NCBI GenBank assembly: GCA_004213885.1
Contig: SGYL01000012.1
Coordinates: 1-49,213 of the forward strand
Direction of reading: 5' to 3'
Origin: Alphaproteobacteria bacterium
GTDB taxonomy: Bacteria; Pseudomonadota; Alphaproteobacteria; Puniceispirillales; Marisalimonadaceae
DNA: 49,213 nt
Positions 8,110 through 17,821 of the stretch are shown here, in pieces; position 1 is the stretch's first letter; each line of letters starts with the position of its first letter. The position numbers and the translations under genes are program-made. Under the pieces are notes generated by a model. The model was not told where the DNA came from. It was given only the letters and a program-made list of their open reading frames with translations, and searched no databases.

Positions 8110-8596
8110 TAAAAATACAAATTATTTAGTTGGAATTATTATGGGAAGTCAATCAGACTGGGAGGTCATGAAAGAAGCCAAAGATCAGTTAGATGAATTT
8201 TCTATTACAAATGAACAACTTATTATTTCTGCTCACAGAACACCTAATAGAATTTTAGATTATGCAAAAAAAAGTTTGAAAAATGGTGTTAAAGTCATTA
8301 TTGCAGGTGCAGGTGGTGCAGCTCATTTGCCTGGCATGATGGCATCTCATACACAGATACCAGTAATTGGTGTTCCAATTGAAAGTACAAGTTTAAATGG
8401 AATTGATAGTCTATTATCAATTGTGCAAATGCCTAAAGGAATTCCTGTTGCAACAGTTTCTATTGGTAAAACTGGAGCAAAAAATGCTGCAATTTTAGCA
8501 GCAGAAATTTTAAGCCTTCAAGATGAACAAATTCGCAAAAAATTATCATCTTGGAAAATTTCAATGACTAATAATGTACCATACAAGCCAGAATAA
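8102..8596 (+). CDS. purE: N5-carboxyaminoimidazole ribonucleotide mutase (PurE class I)
   Basis: A 164-aa enzyme that moves the carboxylate of N5-CAIR to give CAIR in purine synthesis. Visible motifs are [12 protein letters not shown] (substrate phosphate loop), the catalytic SAHRTP, and [11 protein letters not shown], all characteristic of class I PurE. Its partner PurK is 24 nt downstream, so the ATP-dependent two-step carboxylation route is encoded together. The ATG at 8102 lies within the end of trcR, implying coupled translation. Confidence 0.97.
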   Translation: MVNKNTNYLVGIIMGSQSDWEVMKEAKDQLDEFSITNEQLIISAHRTPNRILDYAKKSLKNGVKVIIAGAGGAAHLPGMMASHTQIPVIGVPIESTSLNGIDSLLSIVQMPKGIPVATVSIGKTGAKNAAILAAEILSLQDEQIRKKLSSWKISMTNNVPYKPE

Positions 8597-8620
8597 AATT
8601 TTAATATTTTTTATTAATTA

Positions 8621-9676
8621 ATGACTTTTAAAAAAAAAACTATAGGCATACTTGGAGGTGGTCAACTTGGCAAAATGATAGCTATTGCTGCAAAAAAATT
8701 AGGTTATCGCACTTGTCTTTATTGCCCAAAAGGAGACAACCCAGCTGAGCATAGTGTAAATGAATATATTTTTGGTAATTGGGATGATAATAAAAAACTA
8801 GAACTATTTGGATCAAAAGTTGATGTTATTACATCCGAGTTTGAAAACATACCTGCAAAAACCTTAGATAATTTATCAAAGATAACAAAAGTTTATCCCT
8901 CAAGTTTTTGTTTTAGTATTGCTCAATATAGAAACAAAGAAAAAGAAAAGGCAGCCAAATCAGGTTTTTTAGTTCCAAAATGGTATGAAATTAAATCTTT
9001 AGAAGATTTAATAAAATACTCAAAAATTTTAAATCATGATTGTATTCTGAAAACTAATTCTCTTGGTTATGATGGTAAAGGCCAAATTAATATTTCATCA
9101 GAAATAAATTTCAAAAAGATTTGGACTGAAATAAATTTTGATGATTGCATTTTAGAAGAAAAAATTAATTTTGATAGAGAAATTTCTGTTCTTTATGCCA
9201 AAAGCTTAAATGAATCCGAATGTTTCTTCCCATTATCAGAAAACTATCATGAAAGTGGTATTTTAAAACATACAATAGCGCCAGCCATTCTTGAACAAGA
9301 ATTAGAAATTAAATTAAAGTTAACTGTAAAAAAATTTGCAAAATTATTAAATTTAAAAGGCCTTTTAACTATAGAGCTTTTTCAACGTAATAATGATTTT
9401 ATCTTTAATGAAATCGCTCCAAGACCACATAATTCATTTCATTGGACTATTGAAGGTTGTAAAAATAGTCAATTTGATATTTTAGTCAAATCAATAATGG
9501 GTCAAAATATAAATGATCAGGTAGTAGGCGAAAACTGGAAAATGATAAATTTACTTGGGGATGAGGTCGAAAATTTAAAATTTTTTAATTTCCATAAAGA
9601 TCAGAAAATTCATGTTTATGGCAAAAAAGAAGTAAAAAAGGGAAGAAAGATGGGGCATATCACATATCCAATTTAG
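8621..9676 (+). CDS. purK: N5-carboxyaminoimidazole ribonucleotide synthase (PurK)
   Basis: A 351-aa ATP-grasp enzyme that uses ATP and bicarbonate to carboxylate AIR to N5-CAIR. It opens with IGILGGGQLGKMIAIAA, the PurK nucleotide-binding start, and has the ATP-grasp features ILKTNSLGYDGKGQ and FNEIAPRPHNSFHWTIE, the latter a PurK-specific signature. It directly follows purE. Its TAG overlaps the convergent metA stop by 4 nt (TTAG). Confidence 0.97.
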   Translation: MTFKKKTIGILGGGQLGKMIAIAAKKLGYRTCLYCPKGDNPAEHSVNEYIFGNWDDNKKLELFGSKVDVITSEFENIPAKTLDNLSKITKVYPSSFCFSIAQYRNKEKEKAAKSGFLVPKWYEIKSLEDLIKYSKILNHDCILKTNSLGYDGKGQINISSEINFKKIWTEINFDDCILEEKINFDREISVLYAKSLNESECFFPLSENYHESGILKHTIAPAILEQELEIKLKLTVKKFAKLLNLKGLLTIELFQRNNDFIFNEIAPRPHNSFHWTIEGCKNSQFDILVKSIMGQNINDQVVGENWKMINLLGDEVENLKFFNFHKDQKIHVYGKKEVKKGRKMGHITYPI

Positions 9677-10584
9677 TTGTTTTTTCCAAAATCAAATGGT
9701 ACATCCTGATAGACTTCATTGATAAAATTTGAGAATAACAGAAAAGCATAGGGTCTCCAGCGATTAACTGGTAATTTTTTATCATCATTGTCCGGAAAAT
9801 AGTTTTCAGGAAGAGTTATTTTTAAATTTTCATTTTTATCTCTTAAATATTCATCTTTTAAAGTTTCTGCGTCATATTCTAAATGATTTAAAATATAAAG
9901 ATCTTTTGTACTTCGTGATCTCACCATCCCAACCCCTGACAAAGTTGATTCTGCAAGAACTTCAAGATCTTTGTCAATTAACTCTTGCCTTCTTGTTTCA
10001 GTGAAACGTGAAACTGGCATTGGAAATCGATTTGTAAAACCTTGAAGTAATCTATCATTATTTTCTAATAATTGATGATCGTACACACCAAATAATTTAT
10101 TTTTTAAAATATGTTTCTCTACATCATAGAAAATTTTTAAGAAAACTTGACTACCCCAGCAAATCCCAAGTCTTCTAAAAACGTTTGATTTAGACCAATT
10201 TATAATCTCACATAATTCATCCCAATAATTGACATCTTTAAATGGTAATGTCTCTATTGGAGCACCCGTGACAATTAAAACATCAAAAAAGTCATGTTTA
10301 ATATCATCTAATGTTTTGTAAAATTGAATTAAATAATCTTGATTCGTGTTTTTAGGTTGATATGACTTTGTAGTCATTAAGGTAAGTTCAATTTGCAATG
10401 GAGAAGCTCCTATTAATCTAGCAAATTGAATTTCAGTAGGAATCTTTTTTGGCATAAGATTCAACAACAAAAACTTCAGTGGTCTTATATCCTGCCTTTC
10501 AGCATAACTACTATTAATTACGTCAACTGCTTCACTTAAGAGAGATTCTCTTGCAGGCAAATTATCAGGAATTTTTATTGGCAT
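9673..10584 (-). CDS. metA: Homoserine O-acyltransferase MetA, probably acetyl-CoA-using
   Basis: A 303-aa class I glutamine-amidotransferase-like enzyme that acylates homoserine, the entry step to methionine. The catalytic triad is readable: Cys142 in LGICWGSQ, His234 in NHLEYD, and Glu236. The acyl-CoA specificity position is Glu111 (VTGAPIE, residues 106-111). Structural and mutational work on this family links Glu111 to acetyl-CoA and Gly111 (as in E. coli) to succinyl-CoA, so homoserine O-acetyltransferase is the better functional call. It lies 3 nt downstream of the COQ9 gene on the same strand, so the two are probably co-transcribed. No SAM riboswitch was seen upstream. Confidence 0.93.
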   Translation of the reverse strand: MPIKIPDNLPARESLLSEAVDVINSSYAERQDIRPLKFLLLNLMPKKIPTEIQFARLIGASPLQIELTLMTTKSYQPKNTNQDYLIQFYKTLDDIKHDFFDVLIVTGAPIETLPFKDVNYWDELCEIINWSKSNVFRRLGICWGSQVFLKIFYDVEKHILKNKLFGVYDHQLLENNDRLLQGFTNRFPMPVSRFTETRRQELIDKDLEVLAESTLSGVGMVRSRSTKDLYILNHLEYDAETLKDEYLRDKNENLKITLPENYFPDNDDKKLPVNRWRPYAFLLFSNFINEVYQDVPFDFGKNN

Positions 10585-10587
10585 TAC

Positions 10588-11280
10588 TTAATCATGTGAT
10601 TTGTATGAATATTTGCTTGAATTAAATCTTTGCAATATTTTAAAGAGTGTATTGATTGGATTAGATTGATTAATGACATTCTCAAATTTTTTGATTTTTC
10701 CGAAATTAGAAACATTGTTCAATCTTCTTTGAAGAAAATCTTCTACTTTAGCAAAATCACTTTCATTTAACCAGTATGACAAAGTAGAACTATAAACACC
10801 CGATAAAATTAATCTTTTTGTGTAAAAAGAAAAATCAGTAGATTTATCTCCACAATCTCTCCAAATAATGTCACACGTCTTATATAACATTTTTAAAGCT
10901 ATTTTAGAATTTTTTGGTAAAGCCATCATACCTAATGATATTCTGACAGCTTCTTTAAATTTATTTGCAGCTTTAAATCTTAGTATTATCTGAGACTTAA
11001 TTTTATCTGGTATTCTCAAATTTTTAGATTTAGATTTTTTGAAATTTTCTTTCATTTCATCATCTAAATAGATGTTAAATTCCTGAATAATATTAACAAG
11101 ATTATTATTAAAAAGGTGTCGAACATTACCCTTTTCAATTTCTGATAATTTTTTTGATTTAATAAAACCGATATCAAAAGCAGAAGAATATAAAGTTTCC
11201 CATGACCATCCATCAAAAGGTACATTTTCCAAGAATGATAATAATAATTTAGTTTTTATTTTTTTATTAATATCTTTCAT
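10588..11280 (-). CDS. COQ9 family protein (ubiquinone biosynthesis accessory)
   Basis: A 230-aa protein. The N-terminus (FLENVPFDGWSWETLYSSAFDIGF) has the TetR-like fold start of COQ9. The C-terminus carries the family's lipid-binding signature: DIIWRDCGDKSTDFSFYTKRLILSGVYSST and FLQRRLNNVSNFGK. COQ9 binds polyprenyl lipids and presents demethoxyubiquinone to the hydroxylase COQ7, which is also encoded in this window at 48041-48607. It is upstream of metA with a 3-nt gap. The ribosome site is weak. The family occurs mainly in Alphaproteobacteria and mitochondria. Confidence 0.88.
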   Translation of the reverse strand: MKDINKKIKTKLLLSFLENVPFDGWSWETLYSSAFDIGFIKSKKLSEIEKGNVRHLFNNNLVNIIQEFNIYLDDEMKENFKKSKSKNLRIPDKIKSQIILRFKAANKFKEAVRISLGMMALPKNSKIALKMLYKTCDIIWRDCGDKSTDFSFYTKRLILSGVYSSTLSYWLNESDFAKVEDFLQRRLNNVSNFGKIKKFENVINQSNPINTLFKILQRFNSSKYSYKSHD

Positions 11281-11420
11281 AATGATCTAATTATACTATT
11301 AAGTATGAGAATTTAATAGTGTTTCAAGAAAATAAATAATTAAATTTTGTAATTTATATAAAAAACTTGCAAATAGTTAAAAAAACATGTTATTAAAACG
11401 CTCTTTAAGGAATAATTTAT

Positions 11421-11624
11421 ATGTATGTATCTGTAAGAGACAATAATGTTGATCAAGCTTTGCGCATTCTCAAGAAGAAAATGCAGAGAGAAGGTGTTTT
11501 CAGAGAAATGAAAAATCGAAGAGTTTATGAAAAACCATCTGAAAAAAAAGCTAGAGAATTGGCTGAGAGCACAAGAAGAGTTAGAAAACTGATGAGAAAG
11601 AGATTGGAAAGAGAAGGTTATTAA
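11421..11624 (+). CDS. rpsU: 30S ribosomal protein S21
   Basis: 67 aa, [20 protein letters not shown] followed by a highly basic tail ([16 protein letters not shown]). This is the full length and pattern of bS21, a small-subunit protein that helps initiation. AAGGA sits 9 nt before the ATG. A strong intrinsic terminator follows at once, so it is monocistronic. A longer reverse-strand ORF across it is a shadow. Confidence 0.98.
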   Translation: MYVSVRDNNVDQALRILKKKMQREGVFREMKNRRVYEKPSEKKARELAESTRRVRKLMRKRLEREGY

Positions 11625-11648
11625 TATACTTATGTTAATAATTTTTAT

Positions 11649-11674
11649 ACCGTACATTCGTGCGGTTTTTTTTT
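11649..11674 (+). terminator. Rho-independent terminator of rpsU
   Basis: ACCGTAC (11649-11655) pairs with GTGCGGT (11660-11666) across an ATTC loop, with one U-G pair, and a run of nine T follows. It lies 25 nt after the rpsU stop and just before pntA. Confidence 0.88.
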
Positions 11675-11684
11675 GAGAAATTAA

Positions 11685-13241
11685 ATGATAATAGGTTGTC
11701 CTAAAGAAATAAGCAAAGATGAAAAAAGAGTAGCTCTAACACCATTAAGTGCAAAAGAGTTAATAAAACTTGGGTTTAAGTGCCAAATAGAGACTAAAGC
11801 AGGACTAGAATCAAACTACTCTGACCAAGATTATAAGGATAGCGGTGTCAAAGTTATATCTTCAAAAGATATTTGGTCTAAATCAGATATCATTATTAAA
11901 GTTAGGGCTCCTTCTAACCCTGAACTTAAATTATTAAAACCAAAAACAACTCTCATATCTTTTATTTGGCCTTCGCAAAACAAAAAACTTCTTGAAGATC
12001 TTAAGAAAAAAAATGTGTCTGTAATATCTATGGATATGATACCTAGAATTAGTAGAGCTCAAAAAATGGATGCTCTTTCATCTATGGCTAACATAGCTGG
12101 TTACAGAGCGGTAATTGAGGCAAGCAACAACTTTGGCAAATTTTTTACAGGCCAAATTACTGCTGCAGGGAAAGTTGCTCCTGCTAAAGTTTTAGTTATT
12201 GGTGCCGGAGTTGCTGGGTTAGCTGCAATAGGAACTGCTCAATCATTAGGGGCAATTGTAAGAGCATTTGATGTGAGACCAGAAGTTGCTGAACAAATAG
12301 AGTCAATGGGTGCTGATTTTTTGCTTTTAGATTTTGATGAAGATGGTTCAGGCGAAGGTGGATATGCAAAGCCTGCTTCAAAAGAATTCATAAAAAAAGA
12401 AATGCAACTTTTTAGAGAACAGGCCCCTGAAATTGATATCGTTATTACTACAGCCCTTATTCCTGGAAAACCTGCTCCTCTATTATGGCCAAAAGAGATG
12501 GTTAAACTAATGAAACCTGGTTCTGTTGTAGTTGATTTAGCTGCAGAACAAGGTGGAAATTGTGATTTAACTAAACCTAATAAACTTTATAAAACAATTA
12601 ATAATGTTACTATTATTGGATACACTGATTTACCAAGTCGAATGGCAACACAATCTTCAAATCTATATTCTACTAATATTAGACACATGTTAAGTGATTT
12701 AACTCCTGACAAAAATGGTAAAATTAATATTAATATGGATGATGATGTGATTAGAGGATCTACAGTTGTTTTAAATGGAAAAATAACATTCCCTCCACCT
12801 CCTCCAAAAGTTCAAGCAATTGCTAAACATGAAAGTAAAAATACATCAAAAACACAAGAAGAAATTGAAAAAGAAGAAATACTGAAACAAAAAAAAGCGG
12901 GTTTTCAACAGCTTGTATTGTTAATAGTTGGTTCATTATTAATGCTATTAATTGGCTTTTATGCACCCCCATCTTTTATGCAACATTTCATAGTTTTTGT
13001 TTTATCTTGCTTTGTTGGTTTTCAAGTAATATGGAATGTTTCTCATTCTCTTCATACACCATTAATGGCGGTAACAAATGCAATTTCAGGCATTATAATT
13101 GTCGGTGCCCTTTTACAAATTGGTTCTTCCAATTATGTGGTTAACATTTTAGCAATTATATCAGTCATGATTGCAACTATTAATATTGTTGGTGGATTCC
13201 TTGTTACAAAGAGAATGTTATCAATGTTTAAGAAAAGTTAG
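11685..13241 (+). CDS. pntA: NAD(P) transhydrogenase subunit alpha
   Basis: A 518-aa protein with the soluble NAD(H)-binding domain I fused to membrane helices, as in E. coli PntA. AlaDH/PNT motifs include [20 protein letters not shown] at the start, [22 protein letters not shown], and the NAD-binding [19 protein letters not shown] charged linker ([20 protein letters not shown]) leads to about four C-terminal transmembrane helices. With PntB it couples proton flow to NADPH formation from NADH. Many alphaproteobacteria split this gene into pntAA and pntAB; here it is one ORF. It is separated from pntB by 2 nt. Confidence 0.96.
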   Translation: MIIGCPKEISKDEKRVALTPLSAKELIKLGFKCQIETKAGLESNYSDQDYKDSGVKVISSKDIWSKSDIIIKVRAPSNPELKLLKPKTTLISFIWPSQNKKLLEDLKKKNVSVISMDMIPRISRAQKMDALSSMANIAGYRAVIEASNNFGKFFTGQITAAGKVAPAKVLVIGAGVAGLAAIGTAQSLGAIVRAFDVRPEVAEQIESMGADFLLLDFDEDGSGEGGYAKPASKEFIKKEMQLFREQAPEIDIVITTALIPGKPAPLLWPKEMVKLMKPGSVVVDLAAEQGGNCDLTKPNKLYKTINNVTIIGYTDLPSRMATQSSNLYSTNIRHMLSDLTPDKNGKININMDDDVIRGSTVVLNGKITFPPPPPKVQAIAKHESKNTSKTQEEIEKEEILKQKKAGFQQLVLLIVGSLLMLLIGFYAPPSFMQHFIVFVLSCFVGFQVIWNVSHSLHTPLMAVTNAISGIIIVGALLQIGSSNYVVNILAIISVMIATINIVGGFLVTKRMLSMFKKS

Positions 13242-13243
13242 TT

Positions 13244-14617
13244 ATGACACAAGAATTATTAACAGCATTATATATTGCAGCTAGTGTTTTATTTATCTTA
13301 TCACTCGGTGGCTTAAGTGATCAAGAAAAGGCTAAAAAAGCTGTTTGGTACGGCATCATTGGAATGATCATAGCTATTTTTGGAACCATTCTAGGCCCAG
13401 ATATGAAACTAGATAAATTATTAATACCAGCCTTGGTTGTTGGATCAATTATTGGTTTAGTTGTAGCATTAAAAGTTCAAATGACTGGAATGCCACAACT
13501 TGTTGCAGCCCTGCATTCATTTGTAGGTTTGGCGGCTGTGTTTATTGGTATCAACTCATCAATTGAACCCCCTCAAAATTTATCTAATGTTGAGATTATA
13601 ATTCACGAAATAGAAATATTTCTTGGTGTATTTATTGGAGCAATAACTTTCACAGGCTCAGTTATTGCATATGGGAAACTTTCAGAATTGATAACTGGTA
13701 AAGCACTTATACTTCCTGGTAGACATGTTCTAAATATATTAATGACATTAGCTTGTCTTGTTTTAGGTTATATGTTTTTGCATCAATATGGTTTATGGAC
13801 ATTAATTGCAATGACTATAATAGCTTTTATTATAGGAGCTCATCTTGTTCTTGCTATTGGTGGAGCTGACATGCCCGTAGTAGTTTCAATGTTAAACTCA
13901 TATTCTGGTTGGGCTGCTGCCGCTACTGGATTTTTACTGGGCAATGATTTGTTAATTGTTACTGGTGCACTAGTTGGTTCTTCAGGAGCAATACTCTCAT
14001 ACATAATGTGTAAAGCTATGAATAGAAATTTTGTTTCTGTAATTTTAGGTGGCTGGGGAGATAATGTATCTTCATCTCAAGAAATTGAAGGTGAAATGGT
14101 CCCAGCAGATATTGAAACAGTGTCAGGTACACTTAGTGATGCTCAAAATATCGTTATAGTACCTGGGTACGGCATGGCTGTGGCTCAAGCTCAAAGTACA
14201 GTATCTGAGTTAACATCTAGATTAAGAAATAAAAAGAAAAATGTCAGGTTTGCTATTCATCCAGTAGCTGGGAGACTTCCTGGACATATGAATGTTTTAC
14301 TTGCAGAAGCTAAAGTACCTTACGATATTGTTCTTGAAATGGACGAAATAAATGAAGATTTTCCATCAACTGATGCTGTCTTAATATTAGGTGCTAATGA
14401 TATTGTTAATCCATCTGCGCAAGATGATCCTAATAGCCCAATTGCTGGAATGCCTGTCCTTGAGGTTTGGAAATCAAGTCAAGTTTTTATATTTAAACGT
14501 GGTCAAGGCAGAGGTTACTCAGGTATTGAGAATCCATTGTTCTTTAAAGAAAACTCAAGAATGGTATATGGAGATGCAAAAAAATCCTTAGATGAAATTT
14601 TACAAAAAATTAATTAG
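13244..14617 (+). CDS. pntB: NAD(P) transhydrogenase subunit beta
   Basis: A 457-aa protein. The N-terminal ~270 residues form a bundle of membrane helices (e.g. [29 protein letters not shown], conserved in PntB). The C-terminal domain III binds NADP(H): [33 protein letters not shown] and [22 protein letters not shown]-type motifs. It follows pntA by 2 nt. Its stop overlaps the convergent ABC1-kinase gene through the octamer TTAATTAG. Confidence 0.97.
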   Translation: MTQELLTALYIAASVLFILSLGGLSDQEKAKKAVWYGIIGMIIAIFGTILGPDMKLDKLLIPALVVGSIIGLVVALKVQMTGMPQLVAALHSFVGLAAVFIGINSSIEPPQNLSNVEIIIHEIEIFLGVFIGAITFTGSVIAYGKLSELITGKALILPGRHVLNILMTLACLVLGYMFLHQYGLWTLIAMTIIAFIIGAHLVLAIGGADMPVVVSMLNSYSGWAAAATGFLLGNDLLIVTGALVGSSGAILSYIMCKAMNRNFVSVILGGWGDNVSSSQEIEGEMVPADIETVSGTLSDAQNIVIVPGYGMAVAQAQSTVSELTSRLRNKKKNVRFAIHPVAGRLPGHMNVLLAEAKVPYDIVLEMDEINEDFPSTDAVLILGANDIVNPSAQDDPNSPIAGMPVLEVWKSSQVFIFKRGQGRGYSGIENPLFFKENSRMVYGDAKKSLDEILQKIN

Positions 14618-15971
14618 ATAATCCTACTTTTTTCAATACTTTATTTTGTTTATCTTTAAGATTTTTCTCACTAAAATCACCAACTAATTCATGAAAAACT
14701 CTATACCAGTTTATTTCAGCTTTTAAATGCATAAAAACTGAACCAAGTCCAATAGCTGCTCTATCCATTAAAACAAATTCTCTAGGAGGTTTTACACCTC
14801 CAATTTTTTTCAACTCTTTATGAACTTTTTCAGCTGTTTTTCTTCCATATTGACCAGTTGGCATTTCTGAAATAGGTCTAATTCTATCTTCCAATAGAGG
14901 TTGATAAATAAATTTAGCCCAAATATTTAATATCTCGATTAAATCTTTATTTAAGTTTTCAAACCCCCATCTCTCATACGCTGATATCGCTAATTCAATG
15001 TTATCATCACTTAAAGCTTCATACAAATCAATAACTCCAGTAACAAATTCAGGCTTGAATATTCTAATACATCCAAAATCTAATAAATTTACACCTGCAT
15101 CTTTTCTTATAGAATAATTGCCTAAGTGAGGGTCTCCATGAATAATTCCATATTCATAAAAAGGAACATACCAAGCCTTAAACATATTTAGAGCAAGTTT
15201 ATTTTTAAGTTCTTGATCTTCATTTTCTGATATAAAGTCCATGACTTTTTGACCTTCAATCCTAGTCATAGTTAATAATTTATTAGTAGAGAGATTTTTT
15301 ATTGGCTTTGGTAAAGTTATTTCGTCAAACTTTGATAACATTTCTCTATACAAATTTAAGTTTTTTAATTCATGTGAATAATCTAATTCTTCCATTAATC
15401 TTTCAGACAACTCTTGGTGTATTGCATTAGTCGAAATTGCAGAATCATACCTTTCATAAATAGAAAATATAAGTTTAAGCTGGCTGAGATCTGCTTGGAC
15501 TGCAGAACTCATGTCTGGGTATTGAAGCTTACATGCTAATTTATTACTTTTTAAATCTTCAGCAAAATGAACTTGGCCTAATGATGCTGCAGCAGAAGCT
15601 TGCTTATCGAAATTTTTAAATTTTGATGCCCAATCCTCACCTAACTCTGCTCTCATTCTTCTTTTTACAAATAACCATCCCATTGAAGGTGCATCAGCTT
15701 GAAGATGAGCTAACTCATTTGCATATTCTTTAGGGACAGCATCAGGAATTGTAGATAATATTTGAGCTATTTTCATAATCGGGCCTTTAATCCCACCAAG
15801 TGCTTCCCTTAACTGTTTTGCATGATTTTCTTTATCAATTTTGAGCCCCAAATATTTTTCGCCTGCCAGTTTAGCAGCAAGTCCACCAACTGCTGAAGTC
15901 ACCTTAGCGTATCTTTTTATTCTTCCAGCTGTAAGTGAGCCGTCTAATTTATCATCAAAATTGTTAGTCAT
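14610..15971 (-). CDS. ABC1/UbiB-family atypical kinase-like protein
   Basis: A 453-aa protein of the AarF/ABC1/ADCK family. Visible features are the [11 protein letters not shown] segment (the family K-x-G-Q-type N-terminal motif, here with Ala for Gly), [10 protein letters not shown] (Ala-rich nucleotide loop), the lysine in [15 protein letters not shown], and the catalytic HGDPHLGNY with the metal-binding LLDFGC. Members support ubiquinone synthesis or lipid handling; this soluble, tail-less version looks closer to ADCK/AarF relatives than to E. coli UbiB, which has C-terminal membrane helices. It lies 3 nt downstream of the oligopeptidase gene on the same strand. Confidence 0.88.
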   Translation of the reverse strand: MTNNFDDKLDGSLTAGRIKRYAKVTSAVGGLAAKLAGEKYLGLKIDKENHAKQLREALGGIKGPIMKIAQILSTIPDAVPKEYANELAHLQADAPSMGWLFVKRRMRAELGEDWASKFKNFDKQASAAASLGQVHFAEDLKSNKLACKLQYPDMSSAVQADLSQLKLIFSIYERYDSAISTNAIHQELSERLMEELDYSHELKNLNLYREMLSKFDEITLPKPIKNLSTNKLLTMTRIEGQKVMDFISENEDQELKNKLALNMFKAWYVPFYEYGIIHGDPHLGNYSIRKDAGVNLLDFGCIRIFKPEFVTGVIDLYEALSDDNIELAISAYERWGFENLNKDLIEILNIWAKFIYQPLLEDRIRPISEMPTGQYGRKTAEKVHKELKKIGGVKPPREFVLMDRAAIGLGSVFMHLKAEINWYRVFHELVGDFSEKNLKDKQNKVLKKVGLSN

Positions 15972-15974
15972 GAA

Positions 15975-17738
15975 TTATAAAGTCTCTAATTCATCAATCA
16001 TATTTGTGATTGAGTTAACACCCTTAGCCCAAAAATTATTATCGTAAGCACTTAATGAAAATGGCTTTAACAATTCATCATGCCTTTTAGTTCCACCTGC
16101 CACTAATAAATCGATGTATTGATTTGCAAATTTACTTTTATCACTATTTTGATATTCATTCCAAAGGGCATTTACTAAACAATCACCAAAAGCATACGCG
16201 TAAACGTAAAATGGCGTGTGAACGAAATGAGGGATATAAGCCCATAAAGATCTATAATCATTATCTAATTTTATGTAAGGTCCAACTGCATGTTGTTGAG
16301 TTTTCATCCATATATCAGAGATTTCGTCAACAGTTAATTCTGAAGAGACACGAGCTTTATGAAATTCATTTTCAAATTGATGAAATCCTATCTGCCTTGC
16401 AACTGTATTTAACATGTCTTCAATTTTATTTGCTAGCATTATTTTCTTTTGACTTTTTTCAGCCTTATTAAGAAGTTTTCTAAATACTAACATTTCTCCA
16501 AATACAGATGCAGTCTCAGCAAGTGTTAAAGGTGTATCTGAAAGAAGATATCCTTGTTTCCCTGCCAAAACTTGATGGACACCATGACCTAGTTCATGAG
16601 CAAGTGTCATGACGTCTCTTACCTTGCCTTGATAATTCATTAAAATATAAGGATGATGACTTGGTACTGATGGATGAGCAAAAGCGCCAGAAGCTTTACC
16701 TTTTCTTGGCTCAGCATCAATCCAATTATTATCAAAAAATTGTTTGGCTATTTTTGAGATCTTCGGATTAAAATCATTAAATGCCTCTAAGACTATATCT
16801 TTTGCATCATCCCATTTAATAAGCGTATTTTCACTATGATTTAGTGGTGCATTTCTATCCCACCAATCTAATTTTTTTTTCTTAAATACTTTAGCTTTCC
16901 ATTTATAATATTTATGTGTAAGGTCTGGCATCTTTTTAGATACAGTTGACACAAGTGTATCAACAACTTTATTTTCTATATCATTATCTAAATTTCTTGA
17001 TTCTAAAATAGACCCAAAACCTCTTTTACTATCTTCGACATATTTATCTCTTGAGATTACATTTAAGATCATTCCAAATAACCTTGAATTATCTTTTAAG
17101 ATTTTTGATAACGATTTCCCTGCAATTTTTCTACTTTCTGGGTTACTATCTGATAATTTATTTAAAATTTCAGCTTCAGTTAAGGTTTGTTTTCCATATG
17201 GAAACCTTAAAGCTGCTGAAGTTTCATCAAATAGTCTAACCCATGATGATCTTCCAGTTGGAGATTTTTCAACTAATATTTCTTCGACAAGAGGAGATAA
17301 TTGATATTTTTTTCTTTTTCTTAGGTTCTTTATTAAAGGGATCCATCCCTTTGAAACCTTATTATTTTCCCAAGCCTTAAATACCTTATTATTCACCGAG
17401 GAAATTTCTAAAGATAAAAATATTAGTTTTGAGAACAACAACGATAATTTATCAGAGATCTTTGCGTTATATCTAGATACTTCAACATCTTCCATATTAC
17501 TTGCAAATGAAAGACTGCTATGCGTACTTAACAATCCCATTATTTCATTAATTTTTTCATACTCTTTTAAACAATTTGATATTTCTTTTCCTGATAAGTT
17601 TTTAATTTTCCCTTTCCATTTATCAATAAATTCATTTGTTAACTTTGAAAGTTTCTTTAAATCTTTATCAATTTTAGAATCATTATGACCTACATAAATT
17701 TCATTCAAATTCCATTTAGGCAATTTATTTTTTTTCAT
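15975..17738 (-). CDS. pepF: Oligoendopeptidase F (M3 family zinc peptidase)
   Basis: A 587-aa cytosolic metallopeptidase of the M3B family. The zinc site is HELGH at 381-385 (His381, Glu382, His385) with the third ligand probably Glu409 in LTLAETASVFGE. The C-terminal substrate-binding part includes FVHTPFYVYAYAFGDCLVNALW, typical of PepF. It degrades short peptides of about 6-20 residues, fitting a cell that recycles or imports peptides and amino acids. It is first in a two-gene unit with the ABC1-like gene and divergent from the acyl-CoA ligase. Confidence 0.95.
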   Translation of the reverse strand: MKKNKLPKWNLNEIYVGHNDSKIDKDLKKLSKLTNEFIDKWKGKIKNLSGKEISNCLKEYEKINEIMGLLSTHSSLSFASNMEDVEVSRYNAKISDKLSLLFSKLIFLSLEISSVNNKVFKAWENNKVSKGWIPLIKNLRKRKKYQLSPLVEEILVEKSPTGRSSWVRLFDETSAALRFPYGKQTLTEAEILNKLSDSNPESRKIAGKSLSKILKDNSRLFGMILNVISRDKYVEDSKRGFGSILESRNLDNDIENKVVDTLVSTVSKKMPDLTHKYYKWKAKVFKKKKLDWWDRNAPLNHSENTLIKWDDAKDIVLEAFNDFNPKISKIAKQFFDNNWIDAEPRKGKASGAFAHPSVPSHHPYILMNYQGKVRDVMTLAHELGHGVHQVLAGKQGYLLSDTPLTLAETASVFGEMLVFRKLLNKAEKSQKKIMLANKIEDMLNTVARQIGFHQFENEFHKARVSSELTVDEISDIWMKTQQHAVGPYIKLDNDYRSLWAYIPHFVHTPFYVYAYAFGDCLVNALWNEYQNSDKSKFANQYIDLLVAGGTKRHDELLKPFSLSAYDNNFWAKGVNSITNMIDELETL

Positions 17739-17821
17739 AATTATGATTTATTCTCTTTATTAAATTAATATACTATTTAAATAGTATCTATTTTTAAAAT
17801 TACATTAGAAATTAAAAATTT

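Noticed and set aside
11340..11657. 105-aa minus-strand ORF across rpsU
   Set aside because: It covers rpsU in antisense, and its upstream end runs into the rpsU terminator region.
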